A stretch of DNA of 64,000 nucleotides from Xestospongia bergquistia (taxonomy: Eukaryota; Porifera; Demospongiae; Haplosclerida; Petrosiidae): positions 2,097,001 to 2,161,000 of the forward strand of contig OZ014421.1 of the NCBI GenBank assembly GCA_963965975.1. Reading direction: 5' to 3'. Shown here piece after piece: positions 1-11,895 of this stretch. How positions within the stretch are numbered: position 1 is the stretch's first letter; every line of letters begins with the position of its first letter. The translations under genes were made by a program, and so were the position numbers. The notes under the pieces were generated by a model, which saw only the letters and a program-made list of their open reading frames with translations, ran no database searches and was not told where the DNA came from.

Positions 1-69
1 TCTGTACATCAATGATAGTGCTTTATTTTTATCATTTCTTGTTTATAGTTCAAATAACAACATTAGTTT

Positions 70-290
70 ATATCTCTCACTGTAATGTGTAATGATGACT
101 AGTAGTCTGTACAAGATTTAATGAATAATCTGATATCAACTGAAGAATATCAACTTAAGCTACAACAGAAAAGACAAGATAAGTCTTCTGGGAGGCATGT
201 ACAACTGGAACATACTGTCCAATCTCCTCAACTCTCACAACCATTTTCTTGATCACGTCATGTGTTAAAAGAGAAGACTCAATATACAAT
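70..290 (+). pseudogene. Decayed Kelch-kinase family coil exon fragment
   Basis: This matches the start of exon 5 of the Kelch-coil-kinase genes found downstream (for example 6025-6250). It keeps the STEEYQLKLQQKR stretch and the TVQSP stretch. It carries in-frame stops (tag tag near residue 5, and tga near 273) and has no kinase part. The Kelch exons, if they exist, lie left of the window. It stands just upstream of the death-domain exons at 436 and 820, so it may be the coil part of an old Kelch-coil-death gene. Confidence 0.75.
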
Positions 291-435
291 AACTTGAGAC
301 TACTTGATTAGATCACAATTAAGAGCTGATATACTGAATTGTTATCTTATTATGGAGTTGTTACTGCTAGATTGTCACCTACACATTGTATTAATATAAG
401 TGTTTTTGTTGAAGTCACATTTTTCTGTCTTCCAG

Positions 436-1130
436 GGACTATAAATGATAAGAATGTGAAAGAAGTTAAAAAAGTGAGTTCATGATAAATGTATTATTTA
501 AATTGTTGTTTTAAGTTAAGCATTAATTATGTTAAACGTAAATTTATTAGATGTGATAATTTTGACATTTGGTGTTCACTGCATTGCTTATTGAAAGTCT
601 TTTTCAGTATAATTATTGTCCTATTATCTGATGTTGTGAAAAAAATCGGACCCTTCTAGTGAAGTTGTGTAACATAATCCTTATCTAAATGAATACCATA
701 TAAGGTATTAGGAAGTTTTTTGAAGGCCTATAACAATAGGCGCCAATTGTAATTTAAAATAACATTCTTTTTACAATTTGTTTTCACACACTTCTATAAA
801 GGAATAATATTTTCAATAGACAAAATGGACAATCCATCAGAGCACGCTTCTTGTCATCAAATAAAGAGCCATAATGAAGTTGTTCTGGTGCTTAAAGATA
901 AGATATCAAGCCCAAAGATGTTTGCATCATGTCTGAACATGTCTAAGGTTGAAGCTGATATTGCTCACAAAGACAACTATCGTGTAAATGAAGTTCTAAT
1001 TGACATTCTAAAATCATGGTATGAAAGTCATGTTGAAGATCCTTGTTGGGAATACATAGTTAAAGCATTAAAATGTGTAGGTGAAAATCATTTAGCTAAT
1101 GATGTTTATAAAATATGTTGCCTAGACTAG
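436..1130 (+). CDS. Death-domain protein, copy 1 (DD-A)
   Basis: The last exon (820-1130) encodes a 101-residue stretch from ATG 825 that fits a death-domain fold: amphipathic helices, the segment ILKSWYESHVEDPCWEYIVK, and a C-terminal helix ending DVYKICCLD. Death domains make homotypic contacts in apoptosis and innate-immune signalling, and sponges have many of them. A small upstream exon (436-473, acceptor tccag, donor gtgagt) is shared with the copy at 44555. Here that exon has lost one base, so its frame no longer joins the death-domain exon; translation from ATG 825 would still give the domain. DD-A and DD-G differ at only a few residues (H/Y, S/L, Y/H). The domain call rests on pattern, not on a profile search. 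Confidence 0.7.
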
Positions 1131-1860
1131 TTTTTTCCTTCTTATTTTGTTTGTGATTTATTTTGTTATAGGACACATGATAATAATTTTTGTTTTTTTG
1201 TTATTATAATTATTATAATATTGTTGGATTCATACTATTTTGTATGACAAAATGTGTAATTGTATCATTTGTATAAAAGACAATTTTTTCAAATGCACCA
1301 ATCTGATTTCATTACACAGTTTAGCTTAATTGTAAACTGTAATTTAAACACTTACATGTGCTTGAGAAATTCACTTAAGATATACTAATGCTCATTCTTT
1401 TTAGTTTGCTTTTTTTAACTTTTGAATATCAACGTTCATCAAATAAAGGACATTATTACATAACTATATAAACTAATACATATATTCATAACCTAATGTT
1501 TAATGGAACACTAGCTGGGATAATTTGACCAGAAACGTTTAAAAAATTATGTTAGATTTTGAAGGTAAAGTTAAAAGGTTTATGTTTTCTTTGTGGCCCT
1601 TGACCAAACAATGTTGGGACTTGATCTTGAACCACTCCAGTGATTAGAAAGAAATGTGTCAATGTTGTGGATATCAGTGATAATTGAATCTATAAAAATT
1701 GCAGACAAAAATAATGTTTATACAAAAAAATAACATTAGAAGTAATTGTTTTGTTATGTATGTCATAATAGAATGTAGATATTAGTTTACTAAATATAAT
1801 ATATTCTTTCTTAGTGAATTAGGTCGTATTAAAACATTAGATACTGAACAATTATATTAG
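1131..1860. other. Intergenic/intronic stretch, no gene seen
   Basis: AT-rich DNA between the death-domain exon and the first surviving CDK-A exon. It is nearly the same as 45258-45973, so it duplicated together with the DD and CDK exons. I see no coding signal in it. Confidence 0.6.
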
Positions 1861-1982
1861 AGAGATTTTGATATTGAAGGAAGTTCAACATCATAATATT
1901 GTGATGTAAGTGAAAGTGTCTATTGTGTAGTGAATGGAATGTGATTTACTTACACTAATAGAATGACTAGAAATAATGTCAA

Positions 1983-2007
1983 CTCTCTCTCTCTCTCTCT
2001 CTCTCTT

Positions 2008-2052
<45 letters not shown>
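1983..2052. repeat. (CT)n microsatellite in CDK intron
   Basis: Long CT run ending at the splice acceptor cttgtgcag of the CDK exon. It recurs at the same intron place in other copies (12524, 20335, 34867, 46086, 54067, 60606). It serves as the polypyrimidine tract and is a likely recombination point. Confidence 0.95.
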
Positions 2053-2056
<4 letters not shown>

Positions 2057-2204
2057 CAGACTTGAGGAGATAATTATCAAGATTCCAAGTTCTATCTTGT
2101 TTTTGAATTCATTAGTATGGATTTAAAGAAATATCTTGATACTATTCTATCTGGACAGTATATTGATTCAATATTATTAAAGGTAACAATCACAGTAATA
2201 ATGG

Positions 2205-2300
2205 ATACATGGTTTGATAAATGGATACATAGATTGACAAATGGATACATGGATCAATAGATATTAATCAACAAACATATAAATGAATGGATAAATGAAA
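2205..2300. repeat. TGGATA-type minisatellite in CDK intron
   Basis: Imperfect repeats of aatggataca / gataaatgga follow the donor of the MDLKKYLDT exon. Homologous blocks lie at about 12694, 20527, 35028, 46284, 54235 and 60784, with different unit numbers. Confidence 0.85.
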
Positions 2301-2597
2301 GTACATACAGATGACCAATCTACATTGACCATACATTATAGTATTTATTGTAAATGTTCTATTGTTAATGTTCTATTGTTAATAATATTATATTTACTTC
2401 ATAATTTCTTATATTAGTAGAGTTATACTTACCGGACCCTTAAAAGTACAGTTTTCTGTCATTGTGGACGTATTATTCATCGTGACTTAAAACCACAAAA
2501 TCTGTTAACTGATGACAAAGGAGTTATTAAACTGGCTGACTTTGGACTTGGACAAGCCTTTGGTATACCAGTTCATGCATGTACCCATGAGGTATAA

Positions 2598-2605
2598 GTC
2601 TCTCT

Positions 2606-2661
<56 letters not shown>
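2598..2661. repeat. (CT)n microsatellite in next CDK intron
   Basis: Second CT tract, between the catalytic-loop exon and the APE exon. Homologues at 12940-12990, 20758-20808, 35395-35470, 46660-46710, 54431-54485 and 61034-61110; several carry an added CA run. Confidence 0.95.
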
Positions 2662-2665
<4 letters not shown>

Positions 2666-3513
2666 ATCTCTTTCATACTGACCCATTGTTAAATTCCACA
2701 GGTAGTAACGCTGTTGTACTGGGCCCCCGAAGTCTTACTTGGTTCAGCACGATATTCTTGTCCCATTGATGTATGGAGTATAGCTTGTATATTTGCTGAG
2801 ATGTCTAATAAAAAACCTTTGTTTCAAGGAGACTCTGAAATTGATCAACTCTTCCGAATTTTCAGGTTTATTAAACAGGTTTTATAAACTGGTTTAACTA
2901 GTTCCACTGTAGGGTTTGGGGTACACCTAATGATACAACATGGCCTAATGTAACTGAACTACCAAATTTTAAACCAAATTTCCCTAAATGGAATGGAAAG
3001 ACGATTAAACAAGTTTGTCTTCGACTTGATGCAGCAGGTTGTGACCTGTTAATGGTAAGTTATTGTTCAATGATCCTTTTTAATTCTAGTTGTCTTTAAT
3101 ATCAGCAAATGTTGGTTTATAATCCTGGGAAGAGAATGTCAGCAAAGACTGCTATGCAACATCCTTATTTCAGTGATTTAGACAAGTCAGGTCTACCTGA
3201 TACAGTACAGTCTTAAGAACATACTATAACATTAATATTTTATGTATCATTAACTGTACACTGTATAACACACACTAATACATCTGAATGGAATAACTTA
3301 TAATAATAAATAAAATAACTTGTATAGTCTAAGATTACTTGTTTTATGATGGAACTTGTAAGTAGAGAGTTGTCCTCAATTATAATAACTGAGAACTCAT
3401 TATTAAGGGCGTGTCTAATTTGAAAGAAAAGCTGGCTACGTCTAGATCAGGTTTGACTACATTATTATAATAGTTATCTATTGTTATGTGTGTGTGTGTG
3501 TCATGTTCTACAG

Positions 3514-6500
3514 ATTATTATGTACCTAAAAAGAGGTCATATCACTCCACACATATAGTGGGTGACTACCTCTACATGTGGGGTGGTAAAATAGATGGTC
3601 TCCCTATAGTACATGATAATGAAGTCAAACAGAGGATGACCTCTGTTATTGAGGTATTTCACTTACCAACTGGTAGATGGGAACAACGACCTACTAATGG
3701 AAAACCTCCACTGAGTGTCTATAATTATGCCTCCACTGTTATCAGTAACAGGATCTACTATTTTGGAGGCTATTGTAACCATGACCAGTCTCGTCACAAT
3801 AGTGTCAACTCATTAATAACAGATTCACTTACATGGAATGAACTGTTCCCAACTAATCCAAGTATGGGACCAATGATGAAGTCATGCTGTAGGATGATAT
3901 CACTTACATTCAATAAAGTGGATTATCTACTGGTAGTTGGTGGATATGGTCTACGTCCTACCTCTCCACAATCTTGTGCTCAGTATAGTGATAAGGGAAC
4001 ATTTGGTGGTAATGTTCGTACTAATGAACACCACTATTATCAGTTATCCACTGGTAAGAAGATCAGTATATCATGTTATTAATACATTATATATCAAGTA
4101 CAATTTTATAACTGTTTGTATTTCAGGTCAATGGATAATACCAGAAATTACTGGAGAATGTCCACCTCCTTGTAGTAGCTTCACTCTTACATCACTACCT
4201 AATAACAGAGCTCTGTTATTTGGTGGTAGTACTCCTAATGGTTATAGTAACACTGTGTATATTGCTCAATGTACAAAGACTGCAGTGGTGAGTACAATAT
4301 GTATTAATTTAAAGTATTTAGTTACTGTATAATATTGTGGAGTAATCAAGTTTAAAGTTTGATATTATTAAATGAACTAAATTTATAGTATATAATATCT
4401 TTATATTATTATTAGGAACTGTTTCATATTAATAAACAAGTGATTTTTCGTTTGTTAATATTGTTTATATAATGATACCATATTTCATTGACTAAATGTG
4501 ACTCTTGAATAGTAGCCTCCCTTTTTGTATATCAGTGAAATTAATGATGAGCTTGAATAAATGATACAATGACTGCTTAACAAAATTGTCTATTGATAAT
4601 TTATAATTGATTATTAATATTAATATTATATATATAATAATAATATGTATAATATTATATTAATTAATATTAAGTTGTTTTGTTAAGTGAAAAACGCCTA
4701 AAAGATAATTTATATTTTTTAAAAATGTTTATTCAGTCAGGAAATAACTGTAGTTTGATAAAGTCCTTAAACAAATGAGTTCACAATGAGGTAATATTTG
4801 TTTAAAATTTCTGTCAATGCTTGATCTATCATTTACTAACTGATACACAAAGTTTAAGGCTATTGTTATCAGGAATGTTCAGAATCACTTCTAACTCTAG
4901 AAACTTTAATAATTCACAATTATATTTTGAATAGTGACCTCAAATAGTAAATTTCCCTATTGTTGTTCAGTATTAAAATAGATGTCACACGTCTTATTAA
5001 AGGAAATATTGTAACTAAATTAAAATCCACATAAACTATAAAATGAAGAATATTCCCAGTATACAGTATTAATTACTGCTATGTTAATTGTATAATATGT
5101 TAACTTGAATATTATCTAACCAGCACTGGGAGAAGATAAGTGAACCACTTCACAAATCAGTCAATTGGCCTCAGAGAAGACGTGATCATGCTACCATTAT
5201 TATTAGTAACCTACATCTGATGATAGTGGGTGGATATCCTGCTGACAGCTGGTTATTTAACATTGATACAAAGACATGGACAATGGTTAGTTACTAGTTA
5301 TCATGTGACCTAACACTAACACAAAGTGAGTTAATGTCTATGATCTACAATATGAGGAGATATAATAAAATATGACTATTTGAACTTTGACCTTTGAAAA
5401 TAACCATCATCTATTTAATAATTATTGTTTTATGATCTGGTTTTATACCTGCAGTCCTGACACTATAGTATGTTAACATTTATAATAGTATAGTCTATTG
5501 ATATATCTGATTTGTTTATAGTTAGAATTCAGTTATTAAAGACTTTACATAAGTACTTATGTTCATGTTTTAAAGTATTGTAACATGTCAACTCTACCAG
5601 TTCATACAAAGTTATAGTCTGTTACTTTAGTACATGTATCCACTGATGTTACATGTATAATGACTAGTTTTCTAGTAATATCATAACATCATTATTATAA
5701 TGTCATATAGTACACTATATTCCATCTTATAGCTCAATATACCAGAGTCATTGACTGAGAAATGTAGCCACTCCCTCTCATTATGGAATGTGTCACCTAC
5801 CACTGTATGGGTAGTACAATTTGGAGGATTCTATGGTGGTAAACTCAATGATACTACAGTGATAGAACTTAGTACGTACTGTCTATTGATGATATATAGT
5901 ACACACACACACATTATCATTATTATCACAGTACGATATAGGAGTATTGACACACTAACTGTTTATATTACAAACTAGTCTCATAACTCAATACTATTGT
6001 AACATACTATATCTCTCACTGTAGTATGTAATGATGACCAGTGGACTGTAGGAGATGTAATAACTAACCTGACATCTACTGAAGAATATCAACTTAAGCT
6101 ACAACGCAAGAGACATGGACAACCTCAACTTACTGTCCAATCTCCTACACGTCTTCAACCTTCATCTTCGTCACGTCAAGAATTACAAGAGAAAGATAGA
6201 GAAATTCAACGTTTAACACGACAACTTGAAGTTACCAAGAAAGAGCTACAAGATACCAAACAACAGCAGATAGATATGACAAGAGCTCTTCAAGAGGACC
6301 TTCAAACAAAAGAAAGACAACTATATCAACTACATCAAGAACTTCAAGAGAAACAACAAACTCAAGCTACTCTTGAACGTGAGCGCAGAAATAGAGAAAG
6401 GTTACTTCAACAACAACTACAAGATCAAGTAAAGAGAGAAAGACGACAGTTACAGGATAGTCAAGAGAGAGAAAGAGTACTCTGTCAAGAGCGTGATAAT

Positions 6501-7355
6501 TTTCGTCAACAATTACAGGGCTCAACTACTGCTCTTCAACACAGACAACATACTATAGCCACTCTTCAACAACAAGTTCAACAGTTACAACAACAGTCTC
6601 ACTGGGTGGTGAGGAGAGAGGAGATTGAGATAACTGAGGAGATCCTTGGTAAAGGAGGTTGGGGAGAAGTCAAGGTAGCTAAATTTCGTGGCCTTAGAGT
6701 AGCTGCCAAATGTCTTCATGAAGTTATTCTGTCACCATATAACATATCAGTTTTTACACGAGAAATGGAGATTGCTGCTCGAGTACGTCATCCCAATCTC
6801 CTTCAGTTCATAGGAGCCACTCGCGTGAGTACTCCTATTATCCTCTCAGAACTAATGCCAACTAGTCTTCGAAAAGAGCTAGAAGCTGGTCCTCTACCCT
6901 ATCCTGCCGTTCTGACTATCAGTCAAGATATAGCCTGTGGTCTCAACTATCTCCACCTCTTTAAACCAGACTCAATACTACATAGAGATGTCAGCACTGC
7001 TAACGTTCTGTTACTGCCAATTGTTGGTGGGTGGAGAGCCAAGGTATCAGACTATGGTTCAGCTAATCTTCAACCAATGATTGGTCATACAGTCAATCCA
7101 GGTAATCCAGTTTATTCTGCTCCAGAAGCTGGTGTACCAAAAGACCATTCTCCTGCAATGGATGTTTACAGTTATGGTGTTGTCTTGATTGAAATGATGA
7201 TCTGTTGTATTCCTGAAGTAGCTCAGAGACAACTTCATATTAACAGTATTAGACGACCAACGTTTAAAGCTCTTATTGAGCGATGTTTAAAGGAGAATCG
7301 TAGAGAACGTCCGACAATGTCAGAGATCATAACAGTCTTCAATGAAACCATTTAA
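3514..7355 (+). CDS. Kelch-coiled-coil-protein kinase, copy A (KK-A)
   Basis: Five visible exons: 3514-4053, 4127-4287, 5124-5285, 5733-5871 and 6025-7355. Phases agree at every junction and give at least 776 residues. Exons 1-4 encode Kelch-like repeats (HSTHIVGDYLYMWGG, RIYYFGG, LLVVGG, RALLFGG, LMIVGG, VVQFGG). Exon 5 opens with a Q/E/L/R-rich coiled coil, then a kinase domain: glycine loop GKGGWGEV, lysine in VAAKCL, catalytic HRDVSTAN, metal-binding DYG in place of DFG, YSAPEA, and DVYSYGVVLIEM. The style is TKL-like Ser/Thr kinase, and all catalytic residues are present. No signal peptide or membrane segment is seen, so it is probably cytosolic. The first codon is not certain: a short upstream exon probably exists. 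A (GT)n acceptor region precedes exon 1. Confidence 0.88.
4601..4680. repeat. AT-rich near-palindromic block in KK intron 2
   Basis: TAATATTAATATTATATATATAA-type inverted sequence, able to form a long AT hairpin. It is kept almost unchanged at the same intron site in the other full KK copies (about 14950, 22755, 37455, 48670 and 56445). Confidence 0.6.
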
Positions 7356-7635
7356 TAGTATACTAGTGTGTGTTATAATTTTAGTAGTAAGGTTATTATA
7401 ATAGTTAGTTTAGTTATTGTACTATGTGTGATCACTATAATAATATTAGCATATATGGACTTTTTGAAGAGAAGTGAATGTTTGAATTATTAACTAACAT
7501 TTCTGCCCTTTCACTTTGAGAAGGGAATACCAGACTATATATATAGAGAGAGTGTTCATAGAGAAAGTTTTATCTCAAAAGTTAGTATTATTGCCTGACA
7601 TACATTTATATTAACAATATAAAATATAATGTTAT

Positions 7636-7875
7636 TTATATAGTATATGCTGGACTTCTTAATGTACAGATGTCTACATTAGGATGATAGTGAGCTGGTC
7701 CTGGAGTACATTCTGTTAAATAGAACATTAATATTATAGTTGTTAAAGATAATGCTGACTTGATTTTTTGTTGTGAGATGGTAAATGTGTATAGTGTAAG
7801 AAGGATAAGATGTCAATGTAATATTAGTGGCCTCTAGTGTGTTATAACTGTTAGGAGCTGGTTGAATAGTTGAGA
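7636..7875 (-). pseudogene. ODF3/SHIPPO-like 3' exon remnant behind KK-A
   Basis: On the minus strand these are the last two exons of the ODF3-like gene (see 51739-53156): exon 6 (7760-7875, core PAPNSYNTLEATNITLTSYP) and exon 7 (7636-7712, TPGPAHYHP). Exon 6 has lost one base. Exons 1-5 are missing because the sequence jumps at about 7920 into KK-B. Confidence 0.8.
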
Positions 7876-7920
7876 CTATTAGAAGATATAAGATCATACT
7901 TAAATGAAACATCTCTATAA

Positions 7921-9958
7921 GATTGATACAAAGACATGGACAAAGGTTACTTACTTGTTATCATGTGACCTAAAACTAACACAAAGTGAGTTAATGTCTA
8001 TAATCTACAGTATGAGGAGATATAATATAGTGTGACTATTTGAACTTTGACCTCTGAAAATAACCCTCATCTATAGAAAAATTTCTAATTAATAATAGTT
8101 ATTGTTTTTATGACCTGGTTTTATACCTGTAGTCCTGACACTATAGTATGTTAACATTTATGATAGTGTAGTCTATTGATATATCTGATTTGTTTATAGT
8201 TATAATTCAGTTATTAAAGACTGTACATAAGTACTTATGTTCATGTTTTAAAGTATTGTAGCATGTCAACTCTACCAGTTCATACAAAGTTATAGTCTGT
8301 TACTAGAGTACATGTATCCACTGATGTTACATGTATAATGACTAGTTTTGTAGTAATATCATAACATCATTATTATAATATCATATAGTACACTATATTC
8401 CATCTTATAGCTCAATATACCAGAGTCAGTGACTAAAAGAGATAGACACTCCCTCTGAGTATGGAATGTGTCACCTACCACTGTATGGTAGTACAATTTG
8501 GAGGATTCTATGTTGAAAAATTCAATGATACTACAGTGATAGAACTTAGTAAGTATTGTCTATTAATGTTTGTATTTGTTATATAGTACACACAAACATT
8601 ATCAGTATTATCACAGTATGATATTAGAGAATTAACACATTAACTGTTTATATTACAAACTAGTCTCATAACTCAATACTATTGTAACATACTGTATCTC
8701 TCACTGTAGTATGTAATGATGACCAGTGGACTGTAGGAGATGTAATAACTAACCTGACATCTACTGAAGAATATCAACTTAAGCTACAACAGAAGAGACA
8801 TGGACAACCTCAACTTACTGTCCAATCTCCTACACGTCTTCAACCTTCATCTTCATCACGTCAAGAATTACAAGAGAAAGATAGAGAAATTCAACGTTTA
8901 ACACGACAACTTGAAGTTACCAACAAAGAGCTACAAGATACCAAACAACAGCAGATTGATATGACAAAAGCTCTTGAAGAGGACCTTCAAAGAAAAGAAA
9001 GACAACTATATCAACTACATCAAGAACTTCAAGAGAAACAACAAACTCAAGCTACACTTCAACCTGAACAAAGATTACTTCAACAACAGCTACAAGATCA
9101 AGAAGAGAGAGAAAGACGACAGTTACAGGATAGTTGAGAGAGGGAAAGAGAACTATGTAATGCTACTCTACAACAACAAGTTCAACAGTTACAAGAACAA
9201 TCTCACTGGGTAGTGAGGAAAGAGGAGATTGAGATGACTGAGGAGGTTCTTGGGAAAGGAGGTTGGGAGAAGTCAAGGTGGCTAAATTTCGTGGCCTTAG
9301 GGTAGCTGCCAAATGTCTTCATGAAGTTATTCTGTCACCATATAACATATCAGTTTTTACACGAGAAATGGAGATTGCTGCTCGAATACGTCATCCCAAT
9401 CTCCTTCAGTTCATAAGAGCCACTCGAGTGGGTACTCCTATCATCCTCTCAGAACTAATGCCAACTAGTCTTCGTAAAGAGTTAGAAGCTGGTCTTCTAC
9501 CCTATCATGCTGTTCTGACTATCACTCAAGATATAGCCTGTGGTCTCAACTATCTCCACCTCTTTAAACCAGACCCAATACTACATAGAGATGTCAGCAG
9601 TGCTAACGTTCTGTTACTGCCAATTGTTGGTAGGTGGAGAGCCAAGGTATCAGACTATGGTTCAGCTAATCTTCAACCAATGATTGGTCGTACAGTCAAT
9701 CCAGGTAATCCAGTTTATTCTGCTCCAGAAGCTGGTGTACCAAAAGACCATTCTCCTGCAATGGATGTTTACAGTTATGGTGTTATCTTGATTGAAATAA
9801 TGATCTGTCATATTTCTGAGGTAGCTCAGAGGCAACTTCATATTAACAGCATTAGACAACCAATGTTTAAAGCTCTTATTGAATGATGTTTGAAAGAGAA
9901 TCGTAGAGAATGTCCGACAATGTCAGAGATCCTAACATACTTCAATGAAACCATTTAA
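7921..9958 (+). pseudogene. Kelch-coil-kinase partial pseudogene (KK-B)
   Basis: Starts abruptly at the end of Kelch exon 3 (7921-7945), then exon 4 (8411-8548) and exon 5 (8710-9958). Exons 1-2 and most of exon 3 are missing. Lesions: a stop in exon 4 (CTC TGA GTA, CAG in other copies) and one base lost in the same exon; a stop in the coil near 9135; one base lost from the glycine loop at about 9264 (gttgggag, where others have gttggggag); and a stop at 9884-9886 replacing the arginine after ALIE. The kinase sequence between the frameshift and that stop is otherwise well kept, so decay is recent. Confidence 0.9.
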
Positions 9959-10231
9959 TAGTATACTAGTGTGTGTTATAATTTTAGTAATAAGGTTATT
10001 ATAATAGTTAGTTTAGTTATTGTACTATGTGTGATTATTATTATAATAATATTACCATATATGGACATTTTGTAGAGAAGTGAATGTATGAATTATAACT
10101 GGCATTACTGCCCTTTCACTTAGAGAAGGCAATGCTAGACTATATATATAGAGAGAGTGTTCATAGAGAAAGTTTTATCTCAAATGTTGACTGACATACA
10201 GTTATATTAACAATATAAAATATAATATTAT

Positions 10232-11650
10232 TTATATACTATATGCTGGACTCCTTAATGTACAGATGTCTACATTAGGATGATAGTGAGCTGGTCCTGG
10301 AGTAGATTCTGTTAAATAGAACATTAATATTTTAGTTGTTAAAGATAATGCTGACTTGATCTTTTGTTGTGAGATGGTAAATGTGATATAGTGTAAGAAG
10401 GATAAGATGTCAGTGTAATATTAGTGGCCTCTAGTGTGTTATAACTGTTAGGAGCTGGTTGAATAGTTGAGCCTATTAGAAGATACAAGATCATACTTAA
10501 ATGGAACATCTCTATAATTGACACTATGGAAGTCTAGTGTGACAGCCTGAACCTTAAGCCACATGCTTAACTTGTAAGGTTTAGTGATAGGATCAGTATT
10601 AAAATATGCTGATCTCAGACTGTCACACTCTACTTCTTTAGGACGATGTCATTAGTAGAGGTGTGTCCTCAATATAATGGTCATTAAAGTATTATTAGTA
10701 TGGGCTTCAAACAAATGTCCTGAACTTCAGACTTATAATTTATTCCAATTTTTATTACCAAGAGGTAGAGTTGTTTTAATTCTCATAGAATAAGATGGAG
10801 CAGTCCTTGTAGTTAAAGATTGACGTCCAATTATATGAGGTATATTATAGGAACATGAAATAGTATTCTAAAATTAAATAGATTTAATAAAATTATAAAC
10901 AAAATTATATAAAAATTACTTGTTCCCTGTCCTGATTAGTTTGAAAATTCCATAAATTTGTGGTTGTAATTGGAAGGGGTTTACCCGTTACTATGACAAC
11001 ATTATCAATTTAAACATAGTAATAAATGATGTACTGTTAATATGATGGGTTGATATCCAACATAATGGACCTTTACTACCTAAAGAAGATGGTTGGACAT
11101 CATAGGTACAGGGAGAAGGTGTCGCTATTTGTTCCAGAGAAAGAGGTGGCCGTGAGACCAAGCATTGTCTTAAACCTGAAATTATAATCCTCTCAAGACA
11201 TTTCACTATATTACTTACCAATACAATGAGATGTCTTTGGTTTTTCAATAGTATAAAAAGTGGAGGAGTTGAGGTTACTATAGAGAATATTATTAACAAT
11301 GATCTAATTAATTGAATCTACTAATTTTACTGATAATAAATAAAATCGCGAATTGTTGTTATTGCTAGTGGACAAATAGTCGAATCTGATTGGTCGAGGG
11401 CTTGAAGTATATAAAGAACTGCGCTGGAATTTTTATCATTTCTTGTCCAAGTTAGTTTGTAATAAAGATGTTGTCCTTGTTGTTGTGAAACTAACTATGG
11501 TCTACACTACAATGACTACCTCATCTCTACAAAAACTTTCTTGCTCACTTACCGAGTCAGTTTTAAGACAATCTTTTGAGGTCTCTTAGCTGGTCGTCCA
11601 TTAGGAGTCAGTGAACACAATCTATCTCTAAAGAACTGATCCTCTTCCAT
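10232..11650 (-). CDS. ODF3/SHIPPO-like PG-rich repeat protein, copy C
   Basis: Seven minus-strand exons fit in phase: 11553-11650 (ATG at 11650), 11219-11277, 11035-11175, 10920-10984, 10759-10867, 10356-10472, 10232-10308. The 221-codon product has four SHIPPO-type repeats: TPSPCTYDV...SKGP, CSYNIPHIIG...APSYSM, PAPNSYNTLE...YPSYTI, TPGPAHYHP...SPAYSI. Proteins of this family (ODF3, STPG, CIMAP) bind axonemal microtubules of cilia and sperm tails. The exon-4 acceptor has changed from CAG to CGG. An AG six bases upstream keeps the frame and would add two residues, so the gene may still work. It converges with KK-B. Confidence 0.8.
11389..11416 (+). promoter_or_regulatory. Putative CCAAT + TATA core promoter, copy C
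   Basis: An inverted CCAAT box (attgg, 11389-11393) lies 15 bases before a TATA box (tatataaag, 11408-11416) in plus orientation, about 480 bp before the first ATG of the small coiled-coil gene. The motif pair is kept in copies D and H. It lies inside intron 1 of the minus-strand ODF3-like gene. Function is inferred. Confidence 0.45.
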
Positions 11651-11895
11651 TCCAGCCTCACCTAACTAAGACCACACCTTAGATATTTTTAACACTTTGT
11701 GTACTGTGTGGTGTGGTAGCCTACTCCTGGCTATTGTGAACTGGTAAGTACATTGTTTATACAATACTATAATTGGTAATGTATTTAATAAAATATTAAT
11801 AAATTGTATCTAATAATGAACTGTATACAAATCTATTCTTTAAAATTCATTTATTCTTTTCTAGTTTATAAAAGTTCCAGTTGTAGTCATTACTC

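Larger units (their letters stand above)
1861..3215 (+). pseudogene. CDK1/2-like kinase pseudogene A
   Basis: Exons match CDK1/2 in order: 1861-1905 (end of the PSTAIRE helix, read as EILILKEVQHHNIV); 2060-2182 ([12 protein letters not shown]); 2423-2591 (HRDLKPQN loop and ADFGLG); 2702-2865 ([36 protein letters not shown]); 2913-3054 (WGTPNDTTWPNVTELP); 3106-3215 (ending [11 protein letters not shown]). The N-terminal exons with the glycine loop and the VALKK lysine are absent. Lesions: one base missing near 2075 (ATAATTATC, where other copies have ATAATTCATC), one base inserted at 2423, and TLWYRAPE changed to TLLYWAPE. CDKs drive the cell cycle with cyclins; this copy cannot make an intact kinase. 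Confidence 0.85.

Noticed and set aside
3486..3513. KK start codon in the (GT)n tract (Met-Cys-Val-Cys)
   Set aside because: The repeat length and frame of the ATG differ between copies, and a good acceptor (ttctacag) follows. This is intron.
7679..7912. Minus-strand frame starting MFHLSMILYLL, resembling a signal peptide
   Set aside because: The hydrophobic start is intron sequence before an acceptor. The real coding part is ODF3-like exon 6, confirmed by phase with exons 5 and 7.
9662..9859. Minus-strand open frames across the kinase exons (also 42597-42794, 58784-58984)
   Set aside because: They lie opposite the DYG-to-ALIE part of the kinase and recur only because the sense strand is conserved.
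10991..11299. Single 102-codon minus-strand protein (also 18779-19090)
   Set aside because: It reads through a good GTAAGT...TTTCAG intron. The spliced ODF3-like exons explain it better.
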